The notes below the pieces were generated by a model. It did not search any database and was not told the origin of the DNA. It worked only from the letters and a program-made list of their open reading frames with translations. From NCBI RefSeq assembly GCF_009362845.1, contig NZ_WHNW01000003.1:1-64000 (forward strand): a DNA stretch of 64,000 bases, given 5' to 3'. The stretch's first letter is position 1. Every line of letters begins with the position of its first letter. Shown here piece after piece: positions 1-7,642 of the stretch. The stretch is from Ostreibacterium oceani (lineage in GTDB: Bacteria > Pseudomonadota > Gammaproteobacteria > Cardiobacteriales > Ostreibacteriaceae). Position numbers and translations under genes: made by a program.

Positions 1-90
1 ATCGGTTACTCGCCATTGTCTGGTTTGATAAAGACGCCAAATCTCTTGGCGATCAAGCGGTGTTAAGCGTATTCGTTTGTGCATGTTCAT
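1..90 (-). CDS. Transposase N-terminal end, cut by window edge
   Basis: The minus strand reads an open frame from an ATG at 90 down to the window edge, 30 codons. It starts MNMHKRIRLTPLDRQEIW and looks like the N-terminal helix-turn-helix start of IS481/integrase-core transposases, which bind the element ends and carry a DDE catalytic domain further on. The catalytic part lies outside the window, so whether the gene is intact cannot be seen. The family call rests on resemblance of a short stretch only. It suggests an insertion sequence borders the window. Confidence 0.5.
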   Translation of the reverse strand, partial: MNMHKRIRLTPLDRQEIWRLYQTRQWRVTD

Positions 91-117
91 TACAGTATTC
101 TCTCAAAAAATACTGTA
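91..117. repeat. 8-bp inverted repeat upstream of the transposase start
   Basis: TACAGTAT and ATACTGTA face each other across an 11-bp spacer, directly next to the transposase start codon. It could be part of the terminal repeat of the insertion sequence or an operator for its promoter. The second end of the element is not in the window, so neither can be decided. Confidence 0.4.
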
Positions 118-156
118 AACAACCCGAAGAAATCTTACAGATAAGCCATCTAACCA

Positions 157-1056
157 TCAATTAACCCGCTGTTGAATATCAGCAGGGATGTCGATGCCTT
201 GGGACTGTGCCAGCTCGACAAAGCGCTTGTAGTTTTCGTTTGCTTTTGCGTTATCGCCTAGGGCCTCATAGCCGCGACCTAGGACAAAATACGCTTGGGT
301 GATACTGTTGTCAAAATTAACGACATTTGTCGCCACTAAAATCGCTTCGTTATGTAGTTGATAGCTCAATAACCACACCGCCATCTGTGTATATTGCTGT
401 ACCGTGTCGGCAGACATCGGGTATTTTTTTAGGTAAGCGGTATAGCGACCTATTCGGCTATAGTAGTAAGAGTTAGATTTTGCAGGGATGAAATCAGTAT
501 CATCGTATTTTGGATTTAATGGCATTAATATTTCATCGAGACTTCTCGTAATTTCATATGATTCTTGGCAAGTCTTAGATTCTGCTTTTTCGGCAAGATA
601 CTCAGAAAAAGGAGCTAGGTCAGTTTCATAACGGGTAACTTTATTGATAGTTAAAGGATGGTCTATTAGAACTTCACATGTTGTCAATAACCCATCAACG
701 TCATGCTGCTCATAACCCTCGTAACTCATTTTAACAATGTTAAGTGTAGCGGCATTAATAGTCATTGCCCCCCCACCCGGCGTTACAACCATATATAACG
801 ATTTCTTGCCAGATATTTGTTCAACATAACCTGGGCCGTGAAGATAGCCTCCAAGATAACCCTTTTGACCTGAGTCATTTTGGCATTCAACCAAAGCGGC
901 TCCTGCGTTTTTATAATCCGATTTGTTGAGTGACGGAAATTTTTCCTGAAACTGTTCATCGGTTATATTTTGTAAGTCTATTGCGCGACATTCGGCGGCC
1001 AGAAGATAGCCTGGAAAAAATAACAGGGTTAGTGTGATACCTTTTAAAATATTCAT
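157..1056 (-). CDS. Secreted protein with C-terminal TPR-like repeats, unknown function
   Basis: The 299-residue product begins with a Sec signal peptide (hydrophobic residues about 5-20, cleavage near AAE-C), so it is probably periplasmic or cell-surface. Residues about 30-190 belong to no family I recognise. Residues about 195-299 are helical, with alternating aromatic, Ala and Gly positions typical of tetratricopeptide repeats, suggesting a protein-binding tail. Several cysteines in the mature part may form disulfides. The gene stands alone between the truncated transposase and the exosortase pair, and about 240 bp upstream of its start I see nothing convincing. No function is assigned. 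Confidence 0.7.
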   Translation of the reverse strand: MNILKGITLTLLFFPGYLLAAECRAIDLQNITDEQFQEKFPSLNKSDYKNAGAALVECQNDSGQKGYLGGYLHGPGYVEQISGKKSLYMVVTPGGGAMTINAATLNIVKMSYEGYEQHDVDGLLTTCEVLIDHPLTINKVTRYETDLAPFSEYLAEKAESKTCQESYEITRSLDEILMPLNPKYDDTDFIPAKSNSYYYSRIGRYTAYLKKYPMSADTVQQYTQMAVWLLSYQLHNEAILVATNVVNFDNSITQAYFVLGRGYEALGDNAKANENYKRFVELAQSQGIDIPADIQQRVN

Positions 1057-1294
1057 TCAATGCCCCAATATTCTTTGATTTTATTAAATTTGCTTTTTCG
1101 ATTAGATAGTCCATTTGTACCACCATTGACCATAAACGATCGCTCAGAAAGACAAGCCGCTTCATTGGTTACGACTTCTTTTGCTGGATTTCTCACGTCT
1201 GACGGTTTGAAAATGAAGTCATCCCTTTTGTTTCAATTGCTGTGTTTTCTTTTTTAACTTTGATAAAATTGATGTTTTTCTTAGGCATGACGGC

Positions 1295-1933
1295 CTATTT
1301 TGATGAAATTTTGCGCCCAACTAACTGTTCAATATAAGCCACGTTAAACAATATCCATAGCACCAATGGTGTGACTGGGGGCAGCAACAGCGTCGCAATC
1401 TGATAGCTGACACCTAATACGTTCAAGTATTCGCTGACCAAAGGAAAATGACTGCTGATAGCAGGCGGCGAAAAATACACCAGTTGCATCAATGCTTGCG
1501 TGCTAATGCCAATCAGTTGTACGACTAAAAAGACCAAATATGCAATGCCAATCTCTCGCCATTTTTTGCCTTCGTCTTTGTTGGTGGCGAGTGTCAAGGC
1601 GGCAAATAGCGCCAGCCCATAACCATAAATCAGCGGCGTGGTAGCGGCAAATACAGGTTGGTCGCCAGGCGGCGGAATGCTGGTCATGATTTGAAATTGT
1701 TGGTTGATGACACGAAAACCTTCGGTAGCGCTGTAGTGCATTTTGACATCGGTAATGGTCCCTTGACTTAAGAAACCCAGCACCCATTCAGAGAGCCAAA
1801 TCAGTGGAATGTTTAAGACACGGGCGCAAACAAACCATGCGACAAAACAAATAATAGACCACATCAGTGTTTCGGCAAAAAAACGATAGATATTTTTGGT
1901 CGGTTGGTTGGCGTTTGACATATTGGTGTTCAT
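1295..1933 (-). CDS. Exosortase H-associated membrane protein
   Basis: This 212-residue integral membrane protein has about four hydrophobic segments (roughly residues 20-45, 100-118, 130-152 and 170-200). Its start overlaps the end of the exosortase gene by 4 bp (ATGA), so the two are translationally coupled. Its position and topology match the accessory membrane protein that accompanies exosortase H. The partner's exact role is not established; help in substrate recognition or sorting is inference. The family call depends mainly on the exosortase neighbour. Confidence 0.65.
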   Translation of the reverse strand: MNTNMSNANQPTKNIYRFFAETLMWSIICFVAWFVCARVLNIPLIWLSEWVLGFLSQGTITDVKMHYSATEGFRVINQQFQIMTSIPPPGDQPVFAATTPLIYGYGLALFAALTLATNKDEGKKWREIGIAYLVFLVVQLIGISTQALMQLVYFSPPAISSHFPLVSEYLNVLGVSYQIATLLLPPVTPLVLWILFNVAYIEQLVGRKISSK

Positions 1934-2634
1934 GATTGTTGTATGGCGGCCGTTGATGCGTTGTCTGCAGGTTGTCGGTTATTCGGTGGTTGGTCCGATG
2001 GCGGATTTTCATTAGGTAGTTTAGAGAGCCAAATTAAAAAGACAACCAAGGCATCCAAAATAATCAGCGCTTGCCATGCATAGTAATGCGCAAAATCAAA
2101 CAGGCCTTTATCCCATTGGCCTAAGTAAAACAAGCTAATGACGCGCACGACATTGAGTGCTTGGATGGCAATAAAACCAATCACGAGCCCCCATAGTTTT
2201 TGCCAGCCAATGGGGCAGTAAAACTGGGTCAGCAAAACAAAGGCAAAGGCAATAAGCGATTTGCCAAACCAAGCATCCCATCCGAGTGGAAATAGCATAA
2301 TGACAATAACACCTAAAACAACCCAGCGAAACCGCAAGTAGCTGTAGGGTGGAAATGCCATAATCGCAGCCACAAGGACTAACCAAGCCTCAATGCCATT
2401 GCAGCCTGCGACAATCTCAACCCCTGCGAAATTTTGGCTGTTTTGACTCGGGTCTGTGAGAATCTGCACGCCTGCGCTGGTTACGTCATCGTCGAATAAA
2501 TGGATGAGGCTTGCGCTAATTTTTGCCAGCAGCTCGGTCCAAGGTTGTGTTAGCGTTGCATAGACGGTTGCTTGAAAATGAAAAACAAATATCGCAATCG
2601 CGGATAAACTAAAAATAATTAAAAAGGATCGCAT
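1930..2634 (-). CDS. xrtH: Exosortase, XrtH type
   Basis: Exosortases are membrane cysteine transpeptidases that cut C-terminal PEP-CTERM-like signals and hand proteins on to the cell surface. The 234-residue product is strongly hydrophobic. The expected catalytic triad is visible in order: Cys in GCNGIEAW (about residue 79), Arg in NVVRVISLF (about 164) and His in FAHYYAWQ (about 183). Short length, no C-terminal extension and the coupled partner gene fit XrtH, which acts on IPTL-CTERM tails in this family's definition. No protein with such a tail is encoded here, so substrates must lie elsewhere. Confidence 0.8.
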   Translation of the reverse strand: MRSFLIIFSLSAIAIFVFHFQATVYATLTQPWTELLAKISASLIHLFDDDVTSAGVQILTDPSQNSQNFAGVEIVAGCNGIEAWLVLVAAIMAFPPYSYLRFRWVVLGVIVIMLFPLGWDAWFGKSLIAFAFVLLTQFYCPIGWQKLWGLVIGFIAIQALNVVRVISLFYLGQWDKGLFDFAHYYAWQALIILDALVVFLIWLSKLPNENPPSDQPPNNRQPADNASTAAIQQS

Positions 2635-2826
2635 CGCGAATTCTCCGTTATCGAATTGATAAGAGTTGATAAGAGTTGATAAAGATTAATAATTTAATTA
2701 CCCATCTCACTGTAAACTCGCACATATTTTAACACAAATTATAGAAAGTGGTTGGTTCGTCTCGTTTAAAAGGGATAAGAAGGCAGTCATGCGCTGGGTA
2801 TTTTTTATACTCAGCAAGACTTGTGC

Positions 2827-2854
2827 TTTACCTTGGGGCAATTTGCCGTATAAT
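2827..2854 (+). promoter_or_regulatory. Promoter of the SRP RNA gene
   Basis: A perfect -10 box TATAAT lies at 2849-2854, preceded after 16 bp by TTTACC (2827-2832), a four-of-six match to the sigma-70 -35 box. The predicted start, about seven bases after the -10 box, falls at the start of the SRP RNA. Confidence 0.6.
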
Positions 2855-2862
2855 AGTCAGTG

Positions 2863-2962
2863 GCTACACTGGTCCTTCGTGACAACCAACTGTGAACCCC
2901 GTCAGGCCCGGAAGGGAGCAGCGGCAGCAGCGACGTTGTGCACCGAAGTCCGCTGGTGTAGC
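2863..2962 (+). ncRNA. ffs: Signal recognition particle RNA, 4.5S small bacterial type
   Basis: This is the RNA scaffold that binds Ffh (SRP54) and guides ribosomes making membrane proteins to FtsY. The conserved apical domain is clear at about 2898-2930, with the GTCAGGCCCGGAAGGGAGCA core including the GGAA tetraloop and the symmetric loop. The ends pair: GCTACAC at 2863-2869 with GTGTAGC at 2956-2962. This gives a single long hairpin of about 100 nt with no Alu domain, as in gammaproteobacteria. A T-run follows at about 2965. It lies just upstream of dnaX, an order common in bacteria. Confidence 0.93.
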
Positions 2963-2979
2963 TTATTTTTTTTGCCACC

Positions 2980-3007
2980 AACGTGGCTTCTAACCCACGT
3001 TATTTTT
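2980..3007 (+). terminator. Possible terminator between SRP RNA and dnaX
   Basis: AACGTGG (2980-2986) and CCACGTT (2995-3001) form a 7-bp stem with an 8-nt loop, followed by ATTTTT. The T-run right after the SRP RNA may itself end transcription, making this a backup. The stem is short, so confidence is moderate. Confidence 0.45.
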
Positions 3008-3080
3008 AACTTATGCTGTGGATTGTTTTTTATCAGCGCTTGTCTTGTTGACCTTTCTTTTGTTTTGCTTTCTTTTGTCT

Positions 3081-3108
3081 TTGCGGCATCGGTAAAATCT
3101 TTTATAAT
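3081..3108 (+). promoter_or_regulatory. Possible dnaX promoter next to the start codon
   Basis: TATAAT at 3103-3108 ends six bases before the ATG at 3115, and TTGCGG lies 16 bp further upstream (3081-3086). Transcription from this site would begin at or next to the ATG, giving a leaderless dnaX message. No Shine-Dalgarno sequence is visible before the ATG, which fits. The -35 match is weak. Confidence 0.4.
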
Positions 3109-3114
3109 GCATTG

Positions 3115-5373
3115 ATGACTTATTGCGTCTTAGCCAGAAAATGGCGACCTCAAACTTTTCACGATTTGGTGGGCCAAGCTCACGTGGTGAAAGCCCTTGC
3201 CTATGCATTATCCCAAGATAAAGTTCATCATGCGTACTTGTTTACGGGGACGCGTGGCGTAGGGAAAACATCGATTGCTCGAATTTTTGCAAAATCACTT
3301 AACTGTGAGACCAACGGCGTGTCTCCTAATCCCTGTGGGACGTGCCAAAGCTGCCAAGAAATTGCCGATGGGCGTTTTGTTGACTTAATCGAAGTCGATG
3401 CCGCGTCACGCACCGGTGTTGATGAAACGCGTGAATTAATTGATAGTGTCGCGTATCTGCCGACCAAGGGGCGTTACAAAGTCTATTTGATTGATGAAGT
3501 TCACATGTTCTCTAAAAGTAGCTTTAATGCGCTACTCAAAACGCTAGAAGAGCCGCCGCCGCACGTTAAGTTTATTTTGGCGACAACAGACCCTGATAAA
3601 CTCCCGAATACGATTTTGTCACGGTGCATCCAGTTTAGCCTAAAATCACTGACCGATAGGCAAATTCAGCAGCATTTACACCATATTTGTGATAGTGAGC
3701 GCATTGGCTTTGAAGACAACGCATTATCAATTTTGGCAAAAGCAGGGCGCGGTAGTTTGCGCGATACGCTGAGTTTAACCGATCAAGCGATTACGTATGG
3801 TCAAGGCAAATTGACTGTGCAAGCGGTATCAGAGATTTTAGGGACAATTCATCCAGCAGATATTGAGGCGATTGTATTTGCCATCGCCACCAATAATGCG
3901 AATCAACTCAGCGCAGCGGTTCGGCGATTAGACCAATACGATATTGATGCAGTGACTTTTTTGACAGAATTAATGCAGCGCTTGCAGGCAATGGCTTGGG
4001 CAAAAGAAGGCATTGTTAATTCGCTTTCTGCTGCGCTATCAAGCACAGTGCACGATATCCCCAAGCCTTTGTTGCACCTTTGGTATGATATCGCCGATAA
4101 GTCCTTGACGCAATTGCACCAACATCATGATGCCAAACAGGTAATCGAAATGACCTTGTTGCGTATGCTGGCGTTTATTCCAGAGGATTGGGTGCCACGC
4201 CACCGCACACTACTAGCGGATACGTATTCTGATGACAGCGATTCAAATGAAGCGCTAGGTAAAGCAGAAGTTAGCGCAGATGCTGCCCTGAATACTGCCC
4301 CTGACGCACCAATAGAAAGCGCACCAATAGAAAGCGCACCAGACAATGGATTTGCCCAACACGTAAAATCCAGTCCAGTTGATGCGGCGGACAGTTTATT
4401 AGCGGCAGAATCTGAGTTTTTCGACCAAGCTGAACAAGCTGAACAAGTTGAACGCTGCGATACCCCAGAGACAGCCACCTCGTCGGCTACTCCAGGTGTG
4501 TCAGAGATAGGCGCGACAGAGATACAATCAAACTCAGCGGCACTGACGCTACCTGAAATAACGCAACATCCAGAAATTCCAGCTGCACCCGAACACACAG
4601 CGACTGAGTCGCACCCCTATAATTTATCAAACACGCCTGCAAATGATAATGACCCTACGCCCTCTATGGAGGCGGTACGCGCGGTGATGAAAAGTGCGCG
4701 CGACATAACCGCGCCAGCCGAAATGCCAGCCGAAATGCCAGCCGAAATGCCAGCCGAAATGCCAGCCGAAATGCCAGCCGAAATGCCAGCCGAAATGCCA
4801 GCCGAAATGCCAGTCGAGATGCCAGCCGAAATGCCGATTGAAAAAGACACCGAAGTGTTGTCAAACGATAGGATAGATAATAAGGTAGGTAATAGCGTAG
4901 ATGACGGCGGAAACAGCAGTGAAAACAACGAAAAAAATGATAGCGCAGATGGTGCTTTGCTATCGAAAATAGCGGTATTCGATTGGTTTGATGCCATCGA
5001 AAATTTGGGGCTATCTGATTTTACCTATCACTTTGTCAGCGCTGGCGTATTGCGTATTGAGGCGAATCAAGGCAGGGCTGATGCTATTTTGGATTTATTG
5101 CCGGCTAACGAAGTGCTCGTGACACCCGATAGTATGACAGAGCTGAGCGAGGCGCTGTCATGCTATTTTGCTCAGCCGATAAACGTGCGAGTCAACTATA
5201 CCGATATTCGTTGCGAAACCCCAGCGGAACGACAAAAAAAAGCGCAAGTCGATGCCGATCAAGCCGTCATCACGGCATTTACGCAACATCCTATTGTGCA
5301 GCAAGTGGTGAATGAATTTGAGGCAAGAATTTTGACAAATACCATTAAGAAAATGGACAAAAAACCGTCATAA
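3115..5373 (+). CDS. dnaX: DNA polymerase III subunits tau/gamma
   Basis: DnaX is the ATPase of the clamp loader that loads the beta sliding clamp and ties polymerase to helicase. Visible are the Walker A motif GTRGVGKTS (about residue 45), the four-Cys zinc module (CETNG..CGTCQSC, about 64-79), Walker B LIDEVH (about 126) and the SRC sensor motif (about 170). The AAA+ and collar domains end near residue 360, then comes a low-complexity linker of about 250 residues with an unusual four-residue repeat (PAEM). The tau-specific C-terminal domain follows. At 752 residues it is longer than the usual 550-650 because of the linker. ATG at 3115 is preferred over TTG at 3112. ybaB and recR follow. Confidence 0.96.
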   Translation: MTYCVLARKWRPQTFHDLVGQAHVVKALAYALSQDKVHHAYLFTGTRGVGKTSIARIFAKSLNCETNGVSPNPCGTCQSCQEIADGRFVDLIEVDAASRTGVDETRELIDSVAYLPTKGRYKVYLIDEVHMFSKSSFNALLKTLEEPPPHVKFILATTDPDKLPNTILSRCIQFSLKSLTDRQIQQHLHHICDSERIGFEDNALSILAKAGRGSLRDTLSLTDQAITYGQGKLTVQAVSEILGTIHPADIEAIVFAIATNNANQLSAAVRRLDQYDIDAVTFLTELMQRLQAMAWAKEGIVNSLSAALSSTVHDIPKPLLHLWYDIADKSLTQLHQHHDAKQVIEMTLLRMLAFIPEDWVPRHRTLLADTYSDDSDSNEALGKAEVSADAALNTAPDAPIESAPIESAPDNGFAQHVKSSPVDAADSLLAAESEFFDQAEQAEQVERCDTPETATSSATPGVSEIGATEIQSNSAALTLPEITQHPEIPAAPEHTATESHPYNLSNTPANDNDPTPSMEAVRAVMKSARDITAPAEMPAEMPAEMPAEMPAEMPAEMPAEMPAEMPVEMPAEMPIEKDTEVLSNDRIDNKVGNSVDDGGNSSENNEKNDSADGALLSKIAVFDWFDAIENLGLSDFTYHFVSAGVLRIEANQGRADAILDLLPANEVLVTPDSMTELSEALSCYFAQPINVRVNYTDIRCETPAERQKKAQVDADQAVITAFTQHPIVQQVVNEFEARILTNTIKKMDKKPS
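4714..4833 (+). repeat. 12-bp tandem repeat in dnaX coding for PAEM
   Basis: Ten consecutive 12-bp units spell Pro-Ala-Glu-Met; eight are uninterrupted, the ninth encodes PVEM and the tenth is again PAEM. A degenerate unit follows. The array lies in the flexible linker between the collar and the tau-specific end, where length changes in steps of four residues should be tolerated. Near identity at DNA level points to recent expansion by slippage. Confidence 0.95.
4932..4964 (+). promoter_or_regulatory. Candidate -1 frameshift site in dnaX
   Basis: Seven A residues followed by T (4931-4938) place the heptamer A AAA AAT in the reading frame at 4932-4938. A -1 slip would be followed at once by a TGA (4938-4940). 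An imperfect hairpin begins directly after (GATAGC 4939-4944 with GCTATC 4959-4964). The position just before the tau-specific domain is where a shortened gamma product would be made. The hairpin is closer than the usual 5-9 nt spacer and no strong upstream Shine-Dalgarno is seen. Confidence 0.5.
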
Positions 5374-5514
5374 TGTGCGTGCTGTGTATGAACATCATAC
5401 GGTTTTATTTTCATCGGTATTGGGTCGGCTGACTGGGCTGAGTAGGCTGGTTAGGCGCATAATGATAATCACAAGATTGACGAAAAATAAATGATAACGA
5501 GAGAGGTAACTAAT

Positions 5515-5841
5515 ATGTTTGGTGGAAATATGGGCGGTATGCTCAAGCAAGTGCAAAAAATGCAAGAAAACATGGAAAAAGCACAAAAAGAACTAGAAAA
5601 TATCGAAGTAGAGGGTGAGTCGGCAGGCGGTTTGGTCAAAATTACGGCCACGTGCAAAAATGTTGTCAAACGTGTGAATATTGACGAGACTTTGCTGAGT
5701 GAAGACCGCGATATGCTCGAAGATTTAGTCGCGGCAGCCCTCAATGATACGCTAAGAAAAGCCGAAGAAAAAGCCGCCGAACATATGTCAGAGCTGACCA
5801 ATGGCATGCAGCTGCCACCCGGTATGAAAATGCCCTTTTAA
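5515..5841 (+). CDS. ybaB: YbaB/EbfC nucleoid-associated protein
   Basis: YbaB proteins are small dimeric DNA-binding proteins that coat the nucleoid. The ATG at 5515 is chosen because GAGAGG lies 8 bp upstream and the product then starts MFGGNMGGMLKQVQKMQ, the typical family start. The frame is open further up to 5491, but without support. The 108-residue length is normal, with an N-terminal helix, a central sheet (GLVKITATCKNVVKRVNID) and a Met/Pro-rich end. It lies between dnaX and recR, the conserved order. Confidence 0.95.
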   Translation: MFGGNMGGMLKQVQKMQENMEKAQKELENIEVEGESAGGLVKITATCKNVVKRVNIDETLLSEDRDMLEDLVAAALNDTLRKAEEKAAEHMSELTNGMQLPPGMKMPF

Positions 5842-5914
5842 CCGAAATAGTTACTGTTAGCAATCATGCTAAAAATAGGCGATACACGCTTAATGCGGAG
5901 CAAATTATAACGCG

Positions 5915-6508
5915 ATGTTTTCTGAAAAAGTTGAGCACCTTATCCAAGCACTTAGTTTGATGCCTAGCGTGGGAAAAAAAACCGCACAGCGGTTAGCGAT
6001 TCATCTATTGCAGCATGACCGCGCTGCAGCGACGCAAATTGCCAATGCCATTAACGCTGCCGTAGGCAGTGTGGGTAGTTGTCAGCGTTGTCGCAATTTG
6101 AGTGAACATCCCATTTGTCATATTTGTCGTGATAGCCGCCGCAATGACAGCTTGATTTGTGTGGTTGAGGGGCCGATGGATGTGATTGCGATTGAACAAT
6201 CGACTAACTTCTCAGGCCGATATTTTGTCCTGATGGGACATTTGTCGCCGTTGGATGGGATTGGCCCCAATGAATTGGGGTTGGATATATTAGAGGCCAC
6301 GCTACAATCAGGTCAAACACAAGAGCTGATTCTAGCGACGAATGTTAATGCAGAGGGTGATGCAACGGCCTATTATTTGGCGGAACTCGCTAGAAAATAT
6401 GGCGTGTCGACCAGCCGTATTGCGTTTGGTGTGCCGATGGGTGGCGAATTAGAATACACAGACAGCTATACACTGGGTCACGCATTTGAAAGGCGAACAC
6501 AGTTTTAA
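5915..6508 (+). CDS. recR: Recombination protein RecR
   Basis: RecR works with RecO (and RecF) to load RecA on gapped, SSB-coated DNA during repair. The 197-residue product shows the N-terminal helix-hairpin-helix (LMPSVGKKTAQRLAIHLL), the four-Cys zinc finger (CQRC..CHIC, about residues 56-71), a Toprim domain opening VVEGPMDVIAIE (about 83) and the conserved C-terminal end with GVPMGGELEYTD. Length and motifs are standard. It follows ybaB by 73 bp and is likely co-transcribed. Confidence 0.96.
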   Translation: MFSEKVEHLIQALSLMPSVGKKTAQRLAIHLLQHDRAAATQIANAINAAVGSVGSCQRCRNLSEHPICHICRDSRRNDSLICVVEGPMDVIAIEQSTNFSGRYFVLMGHLSPLDGIGPNELGLDILEATLQSGQTQELILATNVNAEGDATAYYLAELARKYGVSTSRIAFGVPMGGELEYTDSYTLGHAFERRTQF

Positions 6509-6797
6509 TCGCAAGCTCAAACAATCAATCAAATAGCCAAATAGCTAAGTAGTCTTCGTATCCACTACCCAAAAAATGAATTATAACGCAACGCAACGAA
6601 ACGAAACGAAACGAAGGGAAGCGAATCACACTGAAACCATTTTGATTAGCCTAGCGTAAATAGACGTATAAACGACAAAGCCAGTCTAGTGATGAATCAT
6701 GCTGATAAATCATAGCTGATGAATTATCTGGTCTAGTATCTGGTCTAGTCAGAGCAACCTAAACACGCGAGTCCCTGAGTCACTTGATGAAAACGTT
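6509..6797. other. Intergenic stretch with simple repeats
   Basis: No gene is visible. Near 6586-6615 a pentameric repeat (AACGA/AACGC type) occurs, and phrases such as TCTGGTCTAGT recur around 6727-6750. No clear terminator or promoter could be identified. Confidence 0.4.
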
Positions 6798-7523
6798 ATG
6801 AAAGCACCGTCAAATCGTACACCGTCAAATCGTAAAAACCTGCTAAAAATCGCTGTTATCTCTGTGGTGATGATGGCGATTGTGGCGTTTTTTGCATTAG
6901 ACTTGTCGCAGTATATGCAGCTCGATTACATCCAGCAGCAACGCGCGGTGTTTGCCGCCTATTATGATGCCAATCGTCTGTTGGTGTTGTTGGGTTTCTT
7001 TTTGCTGTATGTGATAGCGACGGCGCTTTCATTGCCCATTGCGGCCATACTGACGTTATTAGCAGGCGCTTTGTTTGGCTTTTTGCTTGGGTTAGTCGTT
7101 GTCTCATTTGCGAGTAGCATCGGTGCGAGCCTCGCTTTTTTGTTTTCGCGGTTTATTTTTCGGGATACCGTTCAGCAAAAATATGGTCATTATTTGGAAA
7201 AAGTGAATCAAGGTATCAAAAAAGAAGGTGCATTTTACTTGTTTGCACTGCGCCTTGTGCCTGTGGTGCCTTTTTTCGTGGTGAATTTATTAATGGGGCT
7301 GATGCCAATTCGGTTGTGGGTTTTTTATGTGGTTAGTCAAATCGGCATGTTGGCAGGTACCGCCGTTTATGTCTATGCAGGGACGGAGCTGGGGCAAATC
7401 ACGGCATTATCGGATATTATGTCACCGACGCTGTGGATTGCTTTTGTTTTATTAGGGTTACTGCCGTTACTGTCGAAAAAAATATTGGCGGTGATGCGTA
7501 AAAGACACGCGACTAACGTATAA
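6798..7523 (+). CDS. TVP38/TMEM64 (DedA superfamily) membrane protein
   Basis: The 241-residue product has a short basic N-terminus, a membrane segment at about 15-32 and further ones at about 58-82, 88-120, 150-175, 185-205 and 212-230. Between them lies the glycine-rich re-entrant region typical of the VTT/SNARE-associated domain (ALSLPIAAILTLLAGALFG, then a second hairpin with LRLVPVVPFFVVNLLMG). Members are thought to move lipids or anions across the membrane. The flavoprotein gene 120 bp downstream is a frequent neighbour of this family, suggesting a joint job of unknown nature. Confidence 0.88.
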   Translation: MKAPSNRTPSNRKNLLKIAVISVVMMAIVAFFALDLSQYMQLDYIQQQRAVFAAYYDANRLLVLLGFFLLYVIATALSLPIAAILTLLAGALFGFLLGLVVVSFASSIGASLAFLFSRFIFRDTVQQKYGHYLEKVNQGIKKEGAFYLFALRLVPVVPFFVVNLLMGLMPIRLWVFYVVSQIGMLAGTAVYVYAGTELGQITALSDIMSPTLWIAFVLLGLLPLLSKKILAVMRKRHATNV

Positions 7524-7642
7524 CGCTAGCCATATAACCCCAACAGCACCAAGCTAACACTAAATAAACGTAACTAAATAAAAAAATGTATATTAATTCA
7601 AATAGAGATAAGCAAAAAAAGGCAACCGATGAGCGTTTTTGA

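Noticed and set aside
2789-3115. Protein-coding gene over the SRP RNA
   Set aside because: The open frame runs straight through the SRP RNA and its T-run; composition is not protein-like.
4617-4997. Antisense gene with Ala-Gly-Ile-Ser repeats in dnaX
   Set aside because: It is the complement of the PAEM repeat; a 12-bp repeat gives open frames on both strands.
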